This document shows positions 20,520-32,509 of a stretch of DNA of 64,000 nucleotides, one piece after another. The position numbers were made by a program, and so were the translations under genes. Source of the DNA: Streblospio benedicti (taxonomy: Eukaryota > Annelida > Polychaeta > Spionida > Spionidae); the NCBI GenBank assembly GCA_019095985.1, contig CM032666.1, positions 42,313,956 to 42,377,955 on the forward strand, read 5' to 3'. The notes under the pieces were generated by a model. That model did not search any database and had not been told where the DNA came from. It was given only the letters and a program-made list of their open reading frames with translations. Numbering within the stretch: position 1 is the stretch's first letter; each line of letters starts with the position of its first letter.

Positions 20520-22909
20520 GAATAACCGCAGCGTTTTTGGTTAATCCATGTATTTGTGAATCATTATTACATAAAAGAGGCTTATATTTCCTAGTATCAC
20601 TTACATTACTAGGTTTATGTGCTTTTTTACAACTGACTGCAAACTTATTTATTACACAACTCTTTTTGTTTTTTCTAGGAAGTATTACAACTATAGAATA
20701 AAATACAAGTAAAAAGCTTATGAAGTAAACGTATTGCTCTCACTGCGATCACCGTGGCTGCCAAGTTAATCATATTTTCAACAGTAGAAAGTATGGCACC
20801 TATTCCTAATTAAAGTTACCCTGGGGCTGTTAATACGAAATTTCATATAACTATTAATCATAGTTTTATATATGATTATACACGTGTGAGAGAAAAAGTT
20901 ATTGCATTTTAATGGTTTAAATGCAATTTTGCATGACATTGTTCAGAAATTCCATTGCATGTAAAATTTAAGTTAACGAATGTACATGATTAAGGCATGG
21001 TCATTATATTTTCCTAAAATTGCTTTGATTTAATTACGTTAGTCATTGGTCTTGAAGGAAATGCAATTGGTTATAACAAAATTCTTCAGGTTTAGTTGCA
21101 AATGCTGGAATAACTATTGAAAGAGGAATAATGACAGAAGAATAATGTATTTTATATCTCCCGTGGTCTTTTTATTGTGGATATGTTCTACAATGGCAAA
21201 AATGGTAAGGACTTTTTACAAATAAACAAATGACCAGAAGATTTCAGTATTTCAATAAAGAGAGTTATCACAGATTGTTGTATATTCATTTATAGTAATA
21301 GATAATATTGGTAAAACAGCTAAAAAGTGAAAATTTGCCATGGCTCAAGACCACAGCTAGCTATAGCTATGATTGTGATATATCTAAAAGGGCAGTGTGA
21401 CGTTGGCGGTTGTACATAAAATCTCTGCACTCCACAGATGGAAGGGAGTTCAAGGATTTAAAAGGGAGTGTTCATAAAGTACTGAGGGGGAGGGTTAGTA
21501 AAATTGAGGGAGGACATGAAAAGTTACACCTATGCCAAGGGGGAGGACAAGAAAGGTTTTACTTATACCTTGGTGGAGGACAAGAAAAAGTGTTATGGCA
21601 GTGAGGAAACAGTTTTTGAAGCAAAGATGCGGCAGCCATCAGTCTGACACACATTTTTAGACCACGTCCACTTTTTTAATTCGTCTTAGTGTGTGTTCAT
21701 ATTTACGCTATAAACTACATGCTATACATTACTACACATGACCAGCAATAATATCGAGACATGTATTTCAATAGGTGTATTCTCATTGAATGATGACTTG
21801 TGCTTTTATGGTTATGCACACTGTATGACAATATGAGCAAATTTACGATCTAAAGTCGCTGTAACTTTCTATAAGCTTTAACGGTATTAATTTTATGTCA
21901 AAATGTTATGGGGGCTCCGGAAGGGGCTATGTGAAGGGTTTGACATACAACTCGGTCAGTATCTAATTCGAAGTCCCATTTTAGATACTAAGTATACAGT
22001 TATAACCATACATGTACAGACTCAGATATAGGTATACGTAATGTGCACATCAGAACCATGGTGATAAGACCATTCACAATTTTCAATATTATATAGGCCA
22101 GGAATGCTACATCATTAAGTTGAGTTATAACCGGCAGATATTGCACAACAACTGGATATATGCTAAAACCATGACGTACCGCAATAACGTGATTGGAGTA
22201 TATGCCACGGAAGGACTTTAGAGGGAAATTGAAGCTTTTGCGACTTTGTAGACTTTATAGAATCTTAAAGAAGTTTAATATTTCAACGTTTCTAAAACGT
22301 ATTCACAATGACTGTTAATATAGCTAATTTTGATATAGAACCAAAGGAAAATAGTTTATTTGTGATATATCTAAGTGAGATTGCTACCTCTATCTATTCA
22401 TTGAACTACGTTTGTTCAAAAATGTTTTTTTTTATACTAGGGTGTGTCCAGTGACTCCAAAATCGCACAAAAGTTCCCATTCCGCGCCAAAGTCCTACTG
22501 TGGCCTCTAATCATAACCATAACAAAAGAAAAAATCCTTACAGGCATGGTCTCATGACAGGCACTCACGGATATTATTCAATAAACACAACAATATTTGC
22601 CAGCAGCCATGTTGCAGGCGAGCTACATTTACACCAACTATAATGATTAAAACAGCTTTTTATTACGTGCAAAGACATAATTTTAGCCAATTGCAATTAA
22701 TCATTGCTGTGCTTGTGGCTAAACAGAGTGGAGGAGATAACTACATATCGTCATCCTATTGTCATAGCCCCTTTTCCAACATTCTGATTATCCTGCTTTG
22801 ATAACCCAAATCACATACACAGATGTCCACTTTTTTTTTTTTTTTTTTTTTTTTTACCGAAGTTACACTCCTCGATGTTTATTTTCTCCCATATTGTAAT
22901 TGCTTTAAG
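20520..22909. other. Intergenic/UTR and possible intron, no exon seen until 22910
   Basis: AT-rich, with no recognised frame. It holds a partial MITE (21468-21605) and a T run at 22832-22855. Upstream exons of the gene at 22910 must exist somewhere to the left, because its first recognised exon starts mid-codon; I could not identify them. Confidence 0.5.
21468..21605 (+). mobile_element. Partial Harbinger-like MITE, relative of 11432-11703
   Basis: It starts GGGAGTGTTCATAAAGTA and continues with GGTTAGTAAAATTGAGG and AGGACA blocks in the same order as the reverse complement of the element at 11432-11703. The other end is missing. Confidence 0.6.
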
Positions 22910-24542
22910 GGTTTGTTGAAGTGCTGGAAGAAAATTTCCGTGGATATGACATATCTCTTGGAGAGCCAATTAACAGAAATCCATCAGCAAAGCCAGGAGA
23001 ACCTATGCATGGTAAACCTACGAAATAAACAATTTACAGTTTATTCAGAAAATTCACATTGAGCTCAGTTACTAATTTTCAAAATACCTGAATAGAAACA
23101 TAATAATTACATAGCTAATAAACTTGCATTTTATATAAATATGACTACAGCTGAATTCCATCCTCGTGTAGGTAACGCGTAAATGTTCTGCTTTCTAGAA
23201 TTTTCAAGTTATTTTCCCTTTTGCAGGCTTTGGAATTAACACTCGCTTGGCAAGGAAACGACAGATTCAGAGAACACACCTCCGTCCATCAGAAACTAAA
23301 GTACAGATTCATGATATACATCAACCAGTTAACAGTTATAAAAATCAAGATGACTACTCTCCAAGTGAATCAACGGCAATAACAAAATACAACAAGGAGC
23401 TTGCAAAAAGGGTAAATGCTCTTACTCAACCTCGAGATAATCTAAAAATGGGGAGATTTCCCGTGACAAAAGGCAGGAATAATCGCAGACGTGGCAGACC
23501 GTTCAACAAAGCACGTAGAATGCGCAATGGTTTTCGCAGAAGATATCAACCAGTGTCTCAATCAACCAGCGCACGATATTCTACGAATGATAACCTGACC
23601 CCTGAATACCCAAATTTCAATACAAACACAGATTCTGCATCTGGTGGTACTGTATCTCGGAATTACCAGTCAGGATCTAACTCTTATTCGGTCCAGCTCC
23701 AGCCAGCATCTAGCTATAGCTCCACTAGTAAAGCTGCCATGGAGACAATGCTAATGTCGATGCTCAAGGGCTACGGTGCACCTGTCCCGAGCTCGCCAAC
23801 CAATACGCCAGTGCCTCCTGCCGCTGCCAGCTACCAAATGCAGCCGATGTCTCAACCAGTGATATCACAAGCTCCTAGCTCTTACTCTTCTCCATCTTCT
23901 GTTCAATCTCCTACGCAATACTCTGCTCCCACTCTGAGTCAGGTTGTAGGATATCCTAATACACAAACCAATAATTTGGCCACAGCTCAACCGTTGCAAT
24001 TTGCTTCTGGCTCATCAGTCAGCCATGCACAGACACAGTCACCATCTACACAAACCTATTCTTTGCAGCCACAGTTTCACACAGTGTATCAAATGCCAGC
24101 GTCTGTCCAAAATGCATACCAATCTCCACCAGGGAGTATGCAGTCAACTCTCAGCCATCCAGTTCCAGTAACATTGCAAACTAGTGTCTACAAAATTCCA
24201 CCCACCTCTATAGTACCTAATGCTTTTCAAGGACAGTCTTCTCCTAACACTTATAGTAGTCCTTCTCAAGCGCCTAGCCAAAGTGTTTTAATGCCTTCGT
24301 CAATTAGCTCATATAGCAATCGAGCCCCTGACCAGATTCATGCATACAGTGCAAACACAGCACTTCCAAACTCAAAATATCAGCTGCCTCACACATATAG
24401 TGCTCTAGCACCACCACCCGCATCTCTTAGTGAACATTCCATGAATCTAGCCTATCAGGTGAGCCTGTTGAATAATCCACCCACTCAAAACATCCAACCT
24501 TCTAATTCGTTATTAAACTCTCTGTATCAGCCCCAATTTTGA
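22910..24542 (+). CDS. Ser/Gln/Pro/Tyr-rich disordered protein, two exons seen (unrecognised)
   Basis: Exon a (22910-23011) is preceded by TTGCTTTAAG and followed by donor G|GTAAAC. Exon b (23227-24542) is preceded by TTTTGCAG. They join in phase (CAT G|GC TTT GGA) to give FVEVLEENFRGYDISLG, GEPMHG, then FGINTRLARKRQ. The protein continues through a basic region rich in Arg (residues about 100-130 of the visible part) into some 320 residues of low-complexity Ser, Gln, Pro and Tyr with no fold. Such tails are typical of condensate-forming or transcription/RNA-binding proteins, but nothing proves that here. The 5' exons are missing from view. Stop at 24540-24542. Confidence 0.72.
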
Positions 24543-25490
24543 CACTTCATTTTGGCATTATTTTTTTTAATCAAATCTCATTAAAATTAAAATGCAGCCA
24601 ATCAGAGGCCTATATTTACAGATTTCTCTCAATTCTCTGTGGTGATGATGATGTTCACAATGGGTTGGATCAGGACATTTGGTCTGTATATGTATATCAA
24701 ATAGCAAGGGACAGCGCTTTTATGCAGTGAAAGACGTATTTCACAAAGATCTGTAACAGTTACACATAATAAAAAGGGAAGACTTATATGCTCCAATGCG
24801 GCAAAGGCAACCGGGCGTTGAAATATTTTTAATTATTAGAATGAAAAGGTACTTTCCTTATTATTTTCCTAAAAGCCCATTGGTGCAGTTGCCTTCGCTT
24901 TTGAATAGTGTAATCTGACAACACGTACATGTATACTCGTATAGTCACTTCTTGTTGACTCAAAATGACATTTTAAAACATTTTATGTAGTGTTTTGTGT
25001 AGTAAAATAAATGAAATACATTAAGGTATTTTACTTGTGCATGCATGTAAATGGAATGCCATATGGTATCAGAATTGTCCTTGGCTATCAGAATTTTTCA
25101 AATTACACGTATACCTCACCATTCATTGTTCAGTGGCTTAAATTTAGTTGTTTCACAATGTAGCCATTCATTATGATAAAATGAATATTGAATAACACTC
25201 ATTGAATATATGACAATACAGAAATATTGCACTTTAAAGACCATTGATTTACCAATGTTTACTTATCTCATTATGTTGCTTGTGTAGATATAGTTTATAT
25301 TTATTCAATTGTCCTATTTAATTTGGGATTATTGCGAATGATAAATTGATGATTTTCTACTAGATGTCTTTTACTATCATACTTTTTGTGCTAATATAAT
25401 TTTAGTGCATAGTTGTATAAATAATATGTGGTGTTTATATTATTTTGTCTCTTCTACACTTCATTCTGTATTGTGGAATAAAATAAACAA
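24543..25490 (+). other. 3' UTR of the Ser/Gln-rich gene
   Basis: No gene. Overlapping AATAAA signals occur at about 25476-25487 (GGAATAAAATAAAC), and an earlier AATAAA near 24769, so alternative polyadenylation is possible. Confidence 0.45.
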
Positions 25491-26580
25491 GTTTTTAGGC
25501 ACATTCTACCTTAAAGCATTAATACCGATACTCAACATGTATGACGTAGTTTCCAAGTAGAAAAGTGTGGGTAATCTTTCTCATTACTTAGTTTTCTCCC
25601 GAACTATACCAACCCTTTTCCGAGAACTATACCAACTCGCAATTCTTAGTTTAGCAGCTGTATGGCATAGAGATTACTATCATTATCAATTGAAAATAGT
25701 GTTGTCCCACACCATTGTTTAAATATAGACCTACTGGTATAAAATGCACGCGTGTTTATGGTACACTGGGCAACCATTACAATCTATTACAAGTGAAGAG
25801 GTAGTCTATATTCATAAAAGTAGTAATATGAGATTAGCACGAAGGCAGGTATGCATACAAATTATATTGTCCCTAACATTATCTCTGAGAATCATGGTCA
25901 CATGCATATTAGGGGACAGAAATCAACTGAGATTGAAGTCTACTCACTGTTATGGCAAGCAAGAGTGAGAGTAGAATTGAATTCACAAGCAAACTTGGGG
26001 TAAATATACAGTTTTCTAATGTGTTTTTCCCAAGTTTGCTTGTGGTTACAATTATATTCTTCTCTCTCTCTTCTATGGCAAATGGAAGATGTGTCTTCAG
26101 CTATGACCAGTCTTTTATTTTGCTAAAACTATCAGATCCGCAGAGATCAGATCCAATGAAATGGGACGATAATCAAATTTATGTTTGAAGCAATTGTCTT
26201 TAACTTCAGCATTCCATACTTGTTTCGCTAAAAAAAACGCCCGTGGAAATACATACATATTAACTCTGGCTCGATGTTTCCTATGAACCTCTTATCACAC
26301 ACGCACTCACAGATATGGTACACAGGGCGAAATATTCAATATGGCCCTTACACTTTGATCACGGCTTCTTGATTTTGTGAGCAAAGTAATCGTGTCACCA
26401 TAGCTACTTTCCGAGAGTTGAGTGAATTCCGCGGTCGTTTGGTAAAGAAGGAGCTGTAATCAAATACAAAGAAATGTAATATACAAACGCTCATAACATG
26501 CTTAGTTAGTACCATATAACGTAGTATGTACATGTTCGGTGAGGATTATAGTTTGAACGAATGGAACATTTTCAATAGAG
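25491..26580. other. Intergenic, upstream of the GPCR
   Basis: No supported gene. A 15-bp perfect inverted repeat, CACAAGCAAACTTGG (25984-25998) and its complement (26030-26044), separated by 31 bases, can form a hairpin. Confidence 0.5.
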
Positions 26581-28678
26581 ATGGAAATTTCTTCCCTTAA
26601 CTGCTCTATGAAGGACAACATGGAGGCATGCCGTGCTGACTCGGAAACTATTCTAATTCCAGGAAAGGTAAATAAGTTACATTGAACCGAGACTGGAGTA
26701 ACTCTTTTCATCAGTATATTTATGTTGTAACTTGAACATTAATCACTAATTTAAGAACTATACTGTCAGTTTTAGTGTGTTTCGGTCACCGGTGAATGAT
26801 AAGATGATCGAATAGCTTTATTTTTTTATATGAAATTGCTACACATGTTTTTCTTTCAGGTTTTGTACATGTTCTTTCTTTTCCCCATCTTTGTCATCTC
26901 AGTATGTGGAAATAGCATAGTGTGCACCATAGTATACCAGAAACCTGCAATGCGTTCTGCTATCAACCTTCTTCTGGCTACTTTGGCACTCAGGTGTGTA
27001 AGCTATTAATTATTTTGCCATTGTACATGCACATTACTTTTTCATTTTGAAACAATTGCAATTCAATGTTACCAGATATTTAGTGTGCTTAATAATGTCT
27101 TTTAATTAGATTAATGTGCTTTGTATACAGCTGAATATATTCAAGTTTGAAGCGCTGGCACATGTAAAAACATGTAGGCTTTTCAGCTTGTCCATCGGTA
27201 TCAGGCCATATTATTTTAAAAAATAGTTCTGTTCTGCACTGGCACGGTGATTAAATTACATGAACTTGCAAAACTAAAATCGTGAGTTCTACCCCATTTT
27301 AGGGCATATTTCCCCCCAATCTACTATATAAGTACTAGTTTTATTTGACTTAAGCTGGTGTAGTAAATAGTAGTAAATGTTAATTTAAAGTCTACCAAAA
27401 CTAAGTGAGGTCTGGTAGATCTACTATACAGAGCACCAGCTTAGAAGCCATATAGCACTAAATGTAGTAGAAAAAAATGTATGCACTTGGCATATTATGA
27501 AGAGACACGTGCAGTAGTTGCTTATATCTGTAGTCACAGTCCATGCCTGTTTTTTTCCTAGTCACATTCTGCTAACTGTGATTTGTTTGCCGTTCGCCAT
27601 AACGACCTTGCTTCTGGACAGTTGGGTGTTCGGCGCCGTCGTCTGCCGCCTCACGGTCGCGCTACACACACTCTTCGTGAGCCAGGTAGATTTTTCATGT
27701 AGCATTTTTATTTGTGCACTCCCCATATAACAATCATCATATATATTTACATACAGTATCCATTACGCATTACGCATATTTATGATTTTTGAGCAAGACA
27801 GCTTTTGAACCGTGTATTAAATTATCGTAGGTTGAGGTGGGGAGGTGTAACGACGAAAAAGCTCTACTTTAGCGTGAATCATTTCTAAATACAGAGCTAT
27901 GTCAATCTATTTTCAGGCATCGTTTGTTCTCTTGACAATCAGCATTGATCGCTATTTGATAATAGTCCACAAAAAAGATCGTCTGACGCCGCTGAAAGCC
28001 AAAACGCTCATCGGTATCATGTGGGTTGCGTCCGTGTGCATCTCCTTCCCTCCTACCGTTGGCTGGGGACTGTATGTCCACTATGATGGTTGGATGCAGT
28101 GTATATTAAAAGAACATAGGAACGCCTGGGATATGCTGTATGCTTCACTAGCCTACAGCTTCGTCTTCTACATACCCATCTTGGGAATGTCGTACAGTTA
28201 CTTATGTATACTTCACAAAGTGCGACTAAATATGCGAAGAATTGCCAACTATCCCGCTCCAGTGAGCATGACCGAAGCCAGCAAGCTAGGCCTGTACATC
28301 ACACCATACAATAAGCCAAACGTCGATATGAGCTTCAAGACTAAAGCATTCAAGACTATATTGATTCTTTTTGTGGTTTTTGTAATCTGCTGGACACCCT
28401 ACGCGCTTGCGATGATGATATGGAACTGCCAGTGGCTCTTGAAACAGCGCTACACTGCTGGGTCTGGACTTCTCATTATAGGCTACATGAACACGGCAAT
28501 CAACCCTATCATATACTTTTGGCAGATCAATAAGTTCAAGGAAGCATGCCAAGAGGTGTTTCCAAAATTGGTGAAGTGGGTTCCGGGATTGAAAGTTCGA
28601 ACCAGACGTCGAGTTAACCCTAGTACCGTGTACGAGGTACCTGAAGTCTCCAGTGTCCAACCTTCTGTAGAATCATAA
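26581..28678 (+). CDS. GPR63: Class A GPCR of the GPR45/GPR63 (PSP24) type, four exons
   Basis: Exons 26581-26667, 26860-26993, 27562-27685 and 27917-28678 join in phase to 368 residues; all introns are GT-AG and an in-frame stop precedes the ATG. Features are an N-glycosylation site NCS (7-9), GN of TM1 (N47 = 1.50), YQKPAMRSAINLLLA leading into TM2, C102 and C177 for the TM3-ECL2 disulphide, DRY (126-128), FKTKAFKTILILF into TM6, CWTP (273-276) and NPIIY (311-315). The MSFKTKAF, NPIIYFWQINKF and RRRVNPSTVYEV blocks match the vertebrate GPR63/GPR45 tail as I know it. The product is a plasma-membrane orphan receptor; the vertebrate relatives have been linked to lipid ligands. Odd: position 2.50, Asp in nearly all class A receptors, is His75. 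The exact paralogue (45 or 63) is not resolvable. Confidence 0.9.
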
Positions 28679-29551
28679 CTAGATCTACATGTATTGATCT
28701 TTCAGGAATCTAATTTAAGATTGTCAGTTAACCATTCGGCATTTCATTGCATGCGCATGTCAACGTGTTATGATCTGAACGATCATTAATAAGAATATAT
28801 AAATGTATCAATACATTGTAAGAATTGACTATGTGTGTATTATGTACTGCTTATGAGAACGAAAACCAATCACGGCAACTTTATTTTACGGCTATTTTAC
28901 ATTTAATATAAATAATATTGTTTATTCTGTCAACATTCATGTCGGTAATATTTTTGTTTTAAACCCATTTTTTATCAATATCCAATATTACAGAATCCAG
29001 ATGAGATATGCTGAAATTAAGCTTGATATGTTCATATATAAGCACAGTGGTTATGTGTAATAGTCGGGGTCATGGTGACTCAACCATTTGAATACCAAAT
29101 TTTAACATTGACTTGTATCCACAAAATACTTGTAATTTTAGGATAGACTCCGCCACCCAACCCTGTTTCCTGCAATTCCACCGTATTGTCACCACATGTA
29201 GAGACCGAACTGTGCATTTTTATATGACAACTAGACCAGATTGGCCCTGTTTTCACGGATTGATCCTGAGCACACACGAAGACTAATCAATTTTGATATC
29301 TATAGCGTATTGTCATTTGTGAACTTATACTATATCAATTATGTACAAGTTATAGCTTTTTGTATAAAATTGTCGTGTTCCTGTCTAGTTTATTGTAGTA
29401 CTACTATACTTCACCGGATAAACCCATTCAGACATCACTGTAATAGTCCTGCGACGCTTTCCACTGATGCTGAATATTTCCATTTATAAGAAACTCGTAA
29501 AACAAGGTTGCATTGTGTTGATAACATGGTGACATGGGAACATATTCAGTA
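28679..29551 (+). other. 3' UTR of the GPCR and intergenic DNA
   Basis: AT-rich, with no supported coding frame. The poly(A) signal is not clear-cut. Confidence 0.5.
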
Positions 29552-30160
29552 GTCCTGATGCCAAACCCCATTTTTTTTAGCCTAACCCGGCTTTGTTTGA
29601 TACACTTATTTTCTCTTCAGATATTATGTCTATAGGGTCCAGGCTTACATATCCAGGTGGGTGTCACCTTCTCACCCTTAAGCGTTTTGAGAAATTCAAG
29701 ATGGCCTCCACGTTTGGTCATAAATATGATATGGTCCCATAACTTGGTATTCTAGCATCACTTAACGACGAATTTGGTGTCTAGTAATATGTTTTTGATG
29801 CCAAGGAAAACAGTGAAATAGGTTAAACGATGCTATATTAACAGTACAAACTCCAAATCCAAGATGGCTGCCAATATTTGTGGTAGTATATTTCATTTGA
29901 GTCTCGAACTTTTGATTCTAGGATAAAAGAAGACAATTTTGGTATATGAATATTTCTTTGGTCTTAAGAAAACGTATGAAACAAGTTTCAGAATGCTATG
30001 TTAAAAGTATATACTCTAAAATCCAAGATGACCGCCAATATTGGCAGTATATTTGGCTGGAGCCAATAATGTTTGATTCTTGTATCACGGAATTACAAAT
30101 TTGATGTCTCATCATGATGTTTTTGATGGCAAAGAAAACCGTGAATTAGTTACAGGACGC
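29552..30160. repeat. Left terminal inverted repeat with tandem modules
   Basis: About 600 bp. After the outer 150 bp it consists of roughly 160-bp modules, each starting near CAAGATGGC (29697, 29859, 30023) and continuing with TTTGATTCT...TTTTTGATG...CAAGGAAAACAGTGAA-like blocks. Confidence 0.75.
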
Positions 30161-30448
30161 AAAATGTTTATTTGACTATTTATTTACTTAACTATAGTGG
30201 TATATAAGTGCAATATTAGTACAGAAAAATGCCGTAGAAATCAGAATTTCAGAATTTCAAAAACTGTGGTACCGTCTGTACATATGCAATTCTTTACCCT
30301 TATTTTCTTTTGAAAAAAAGCAAGAATAATTGTCTATTGCATCTAAATTGTCTGTATAGTAAGATACTAATACAATAGTGCAATGTATATGCAAACAAGT
30401 AGTACTATTTGAATTGCCTCATTATATCTACATGAACACCAATCAAAA

Positions 30449-30831
30449 TCAGTCACCATCATCTTCATTATCTCTACTCTCGTCAACATCGTCGTTGTTG
30501 TCATCATTGACATCATCATCAGCATCCTCATCAGCATCATCATCATTATTGCTGACTGTGTTCCAGCAGGTTCCCTGGCAAACACAAAACACAGTGCAGC
30601 CAATACCTGTTTTGCGACAACCACACCTTTCATTGCTGCAAGGTAAGACAGATTTGCAGTTACACTTGATCAGCTTGAGCAGGTCCTCTGGGGCTAGCGC
30701 TACGCCTGCAGGGACAGTCACTGGGTTAAGACCACCACCTTTGCTCTTTTCCCACCCATATTCTGTTGGATTTAGATCTGGTGGCTGGGGATTCATAGCA
30801 TTTTCCCAAACAATAACTTGTAGCTGTGCGC
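30449..30831 (-). pseudogene. C-terminal exon: tesmin/TSO1-like CXC motif and acidic tail
   Basis: Minus-strand exon with an acceptor TTTTTTCCAG just before 30831 and a stop at its low end. It reads QLQVIVWENAMNPQPPDLNP, then GVALAPEDLLKLIK, then a cysteine cluster spaced C-x-C-x5-C-x4-C-x-C-x6-C-x3-C-x-C-x3-C followed by WN. This is close to the CXC (CRC) zinc-binding repeat of tesmin/TSO1/LIN54 proteins, which bind DNA. It ends in about 30 residues rich in Asp, Asn and Glu. I recall similar C-termini on long uncharacterised invertebrate proteins. Its link to the upstream coding block has been lost by an internal deletion. Confidence 0.7.
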
Positions 30832-30916
30832 CTGGAAAAAAGATTGGCGTCATAATACCCCATTGTACGACGTAAATGTACAACAAATGACTGGTTAGAA
30901 ATGAAGATTGATATAT

Positions 30917-32490
30917 TTAGCTATCAAATATCAAGTATACTTCAGTTGAGATGAGCTTTCTATACACATAGGACCTGAAGTTATTTAAGTAATCTTGTAT
31001 TATCCCTGCCTTGGGCCAGTAGACTGTCCACAAAACAGCACATCCATCAATAAAACTGGCCTCTGAATGCCTCTTTGCTGTTCTTGCTGATATTTCAACA
31101 CTGAGTGCATTTTTAAAATTGGACTTTGCCTTTGCTTCTCTCATATGACCATGCTCATCAAATATTGAGGTTGGTAAAGGAGCCAATTCATGACACATGA
31201 GAGACTTTGTATCAATACCGCGATCACTTGATTGAAGGCCCATAGCTCTTGCATATATGGCTTCTGTATCAAACACCATAGAACCTCCAACATTCAGGTG
31301 CTTTTTACTGTGTCCCATCGAGGTGATTTTCCACGATATGGTAACATGAAAGCTGTCCGGCCAACCTGCTTTGAATTCCTTCAACTGCTTGGTCACAATG
31401 CCCATAGCATTGTCCACATTTATTTGGGGATCCGTAAGCACACTCCCACTGATGATATTCACCAAATCTGCAGAAAGTTGTTTAGGATCAAGTGGATCAA
31501 TAGCCAGTTGCAACTTTGAGCGAAGTGTTTCTTTATCTTTCTGATCAGTCTTGATTCGTCCAAGTGTTTCTTCTTTGTGGCTCATCTGGTTTGCTGGTTG
31601 CTGATCTCGCATAGCATCAAGGTCACTTAAGACAGTATTACAGGCATGTAAACTGTAGGACCATGTTTTAAGGGTTTCGGGTTTCAGTGTCTGGCCAATA
31701 ATACCAGATCGACCATGGCCATATCTCATATAGGTGGTTTCTATTTCCATGTCAGACCATATACCATTTGATATCCCTGCAGTGTGATGCATTGTGTATT
31801 CACCCTTGACAAAATGTTCCTGAACATATCTTGGTAGTGCTTCCACGTTTCGGATGTAATATGTGCCATATCTAGCAAAGTTGTGAAGACCAGAAGCGAA
31901 GAACAGAGGAATCATTTCATTAACTGTTTGAAGATGCAGTGGCCAGTCAGATTCTCTTTCAGCTCTAATGTATCTCATCATTATCATCATAGGCTTTGAT
32001 AAGACATTCAATTCAAAACTTTGCAGTTCAGCTGGCACTTAAGAGTTATCAAGGTACTCAGTAAACTTCTCAACTGTAGACACGTCTTCATTCCTAAATG
32101 TTGGCCTCAAAAACTCCTCTGCCAACATTCTCAAAGCTCTCACATTTTATGGGTCTTTCTTTCCAGTCAGCATTATTTGAACTCCACCAAATGGACCAGA
32201 TAGCACTTCAGCCAATCCGGTATTTTCCATGAGCGTTCCAACACATCCAATGTAGCTCATTAGCGTGTGCATCCCTCCTAGTCTTAGATGGACATTTGCG
32301 AATGACTTATCATACCACTGCATATGAAGAGCCACGTTGTACAGCTGCTGATCTACAGTATAGATAACAAAGTCTTGTCCAATACAATTAGAAAGATTTG
32401 GGGCTTTTTTCAAACTGACAAACATTGTGCTAGGATCAGCAGGTGGCTTATCAATCAAAGGTAAGTATATAACTAAGGTTTTTGGTTGTT
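30917..32490 (-). pseudogene. Main coding block of the transposon protein (uncharacterised family)
   Basis: One minus-strand frame of about 520 codons holds two in-frame stops, near 32144 and 32041. Recognisable conserved-looking blocks are DQQLYNVALHMQW, LRLGGMHTLMSYIGCVGTLM, FGGVQIMLTGKKDP, RYIRAERESDWPLHLQTV, IWSDMEIETTYMRYGHG, IDPLDPKQLSADLVNIISG, FDTEAIYARAMGLQ and VYLIFD. These match, from memory, a widespread family of unnamed invertebrate proteins that continue into a possible nuclease-like region and the CXC tail; here the sequence stops after VYLIFD, so that middle part is deleted. Function is unknown; a transposition role is inference from its position between the inverted ends. 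Confidence 0.65.
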
Positions 32491-32509
32491 AGTGTCACTG
32501 GCACTAGAA

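Noticed and set aside
25952-26188. 78-codon frame with a hydrophobic segment
   Set aside because: It overlaps the hairpin, lacks splice context and has no family resemblance.
30378-30875. 165-codon plus-strand Ser-rich frame
   Set aside because: It is antisense to the CXC exon; the Ser runs come from GAT/GAC codons of the acidic tail.
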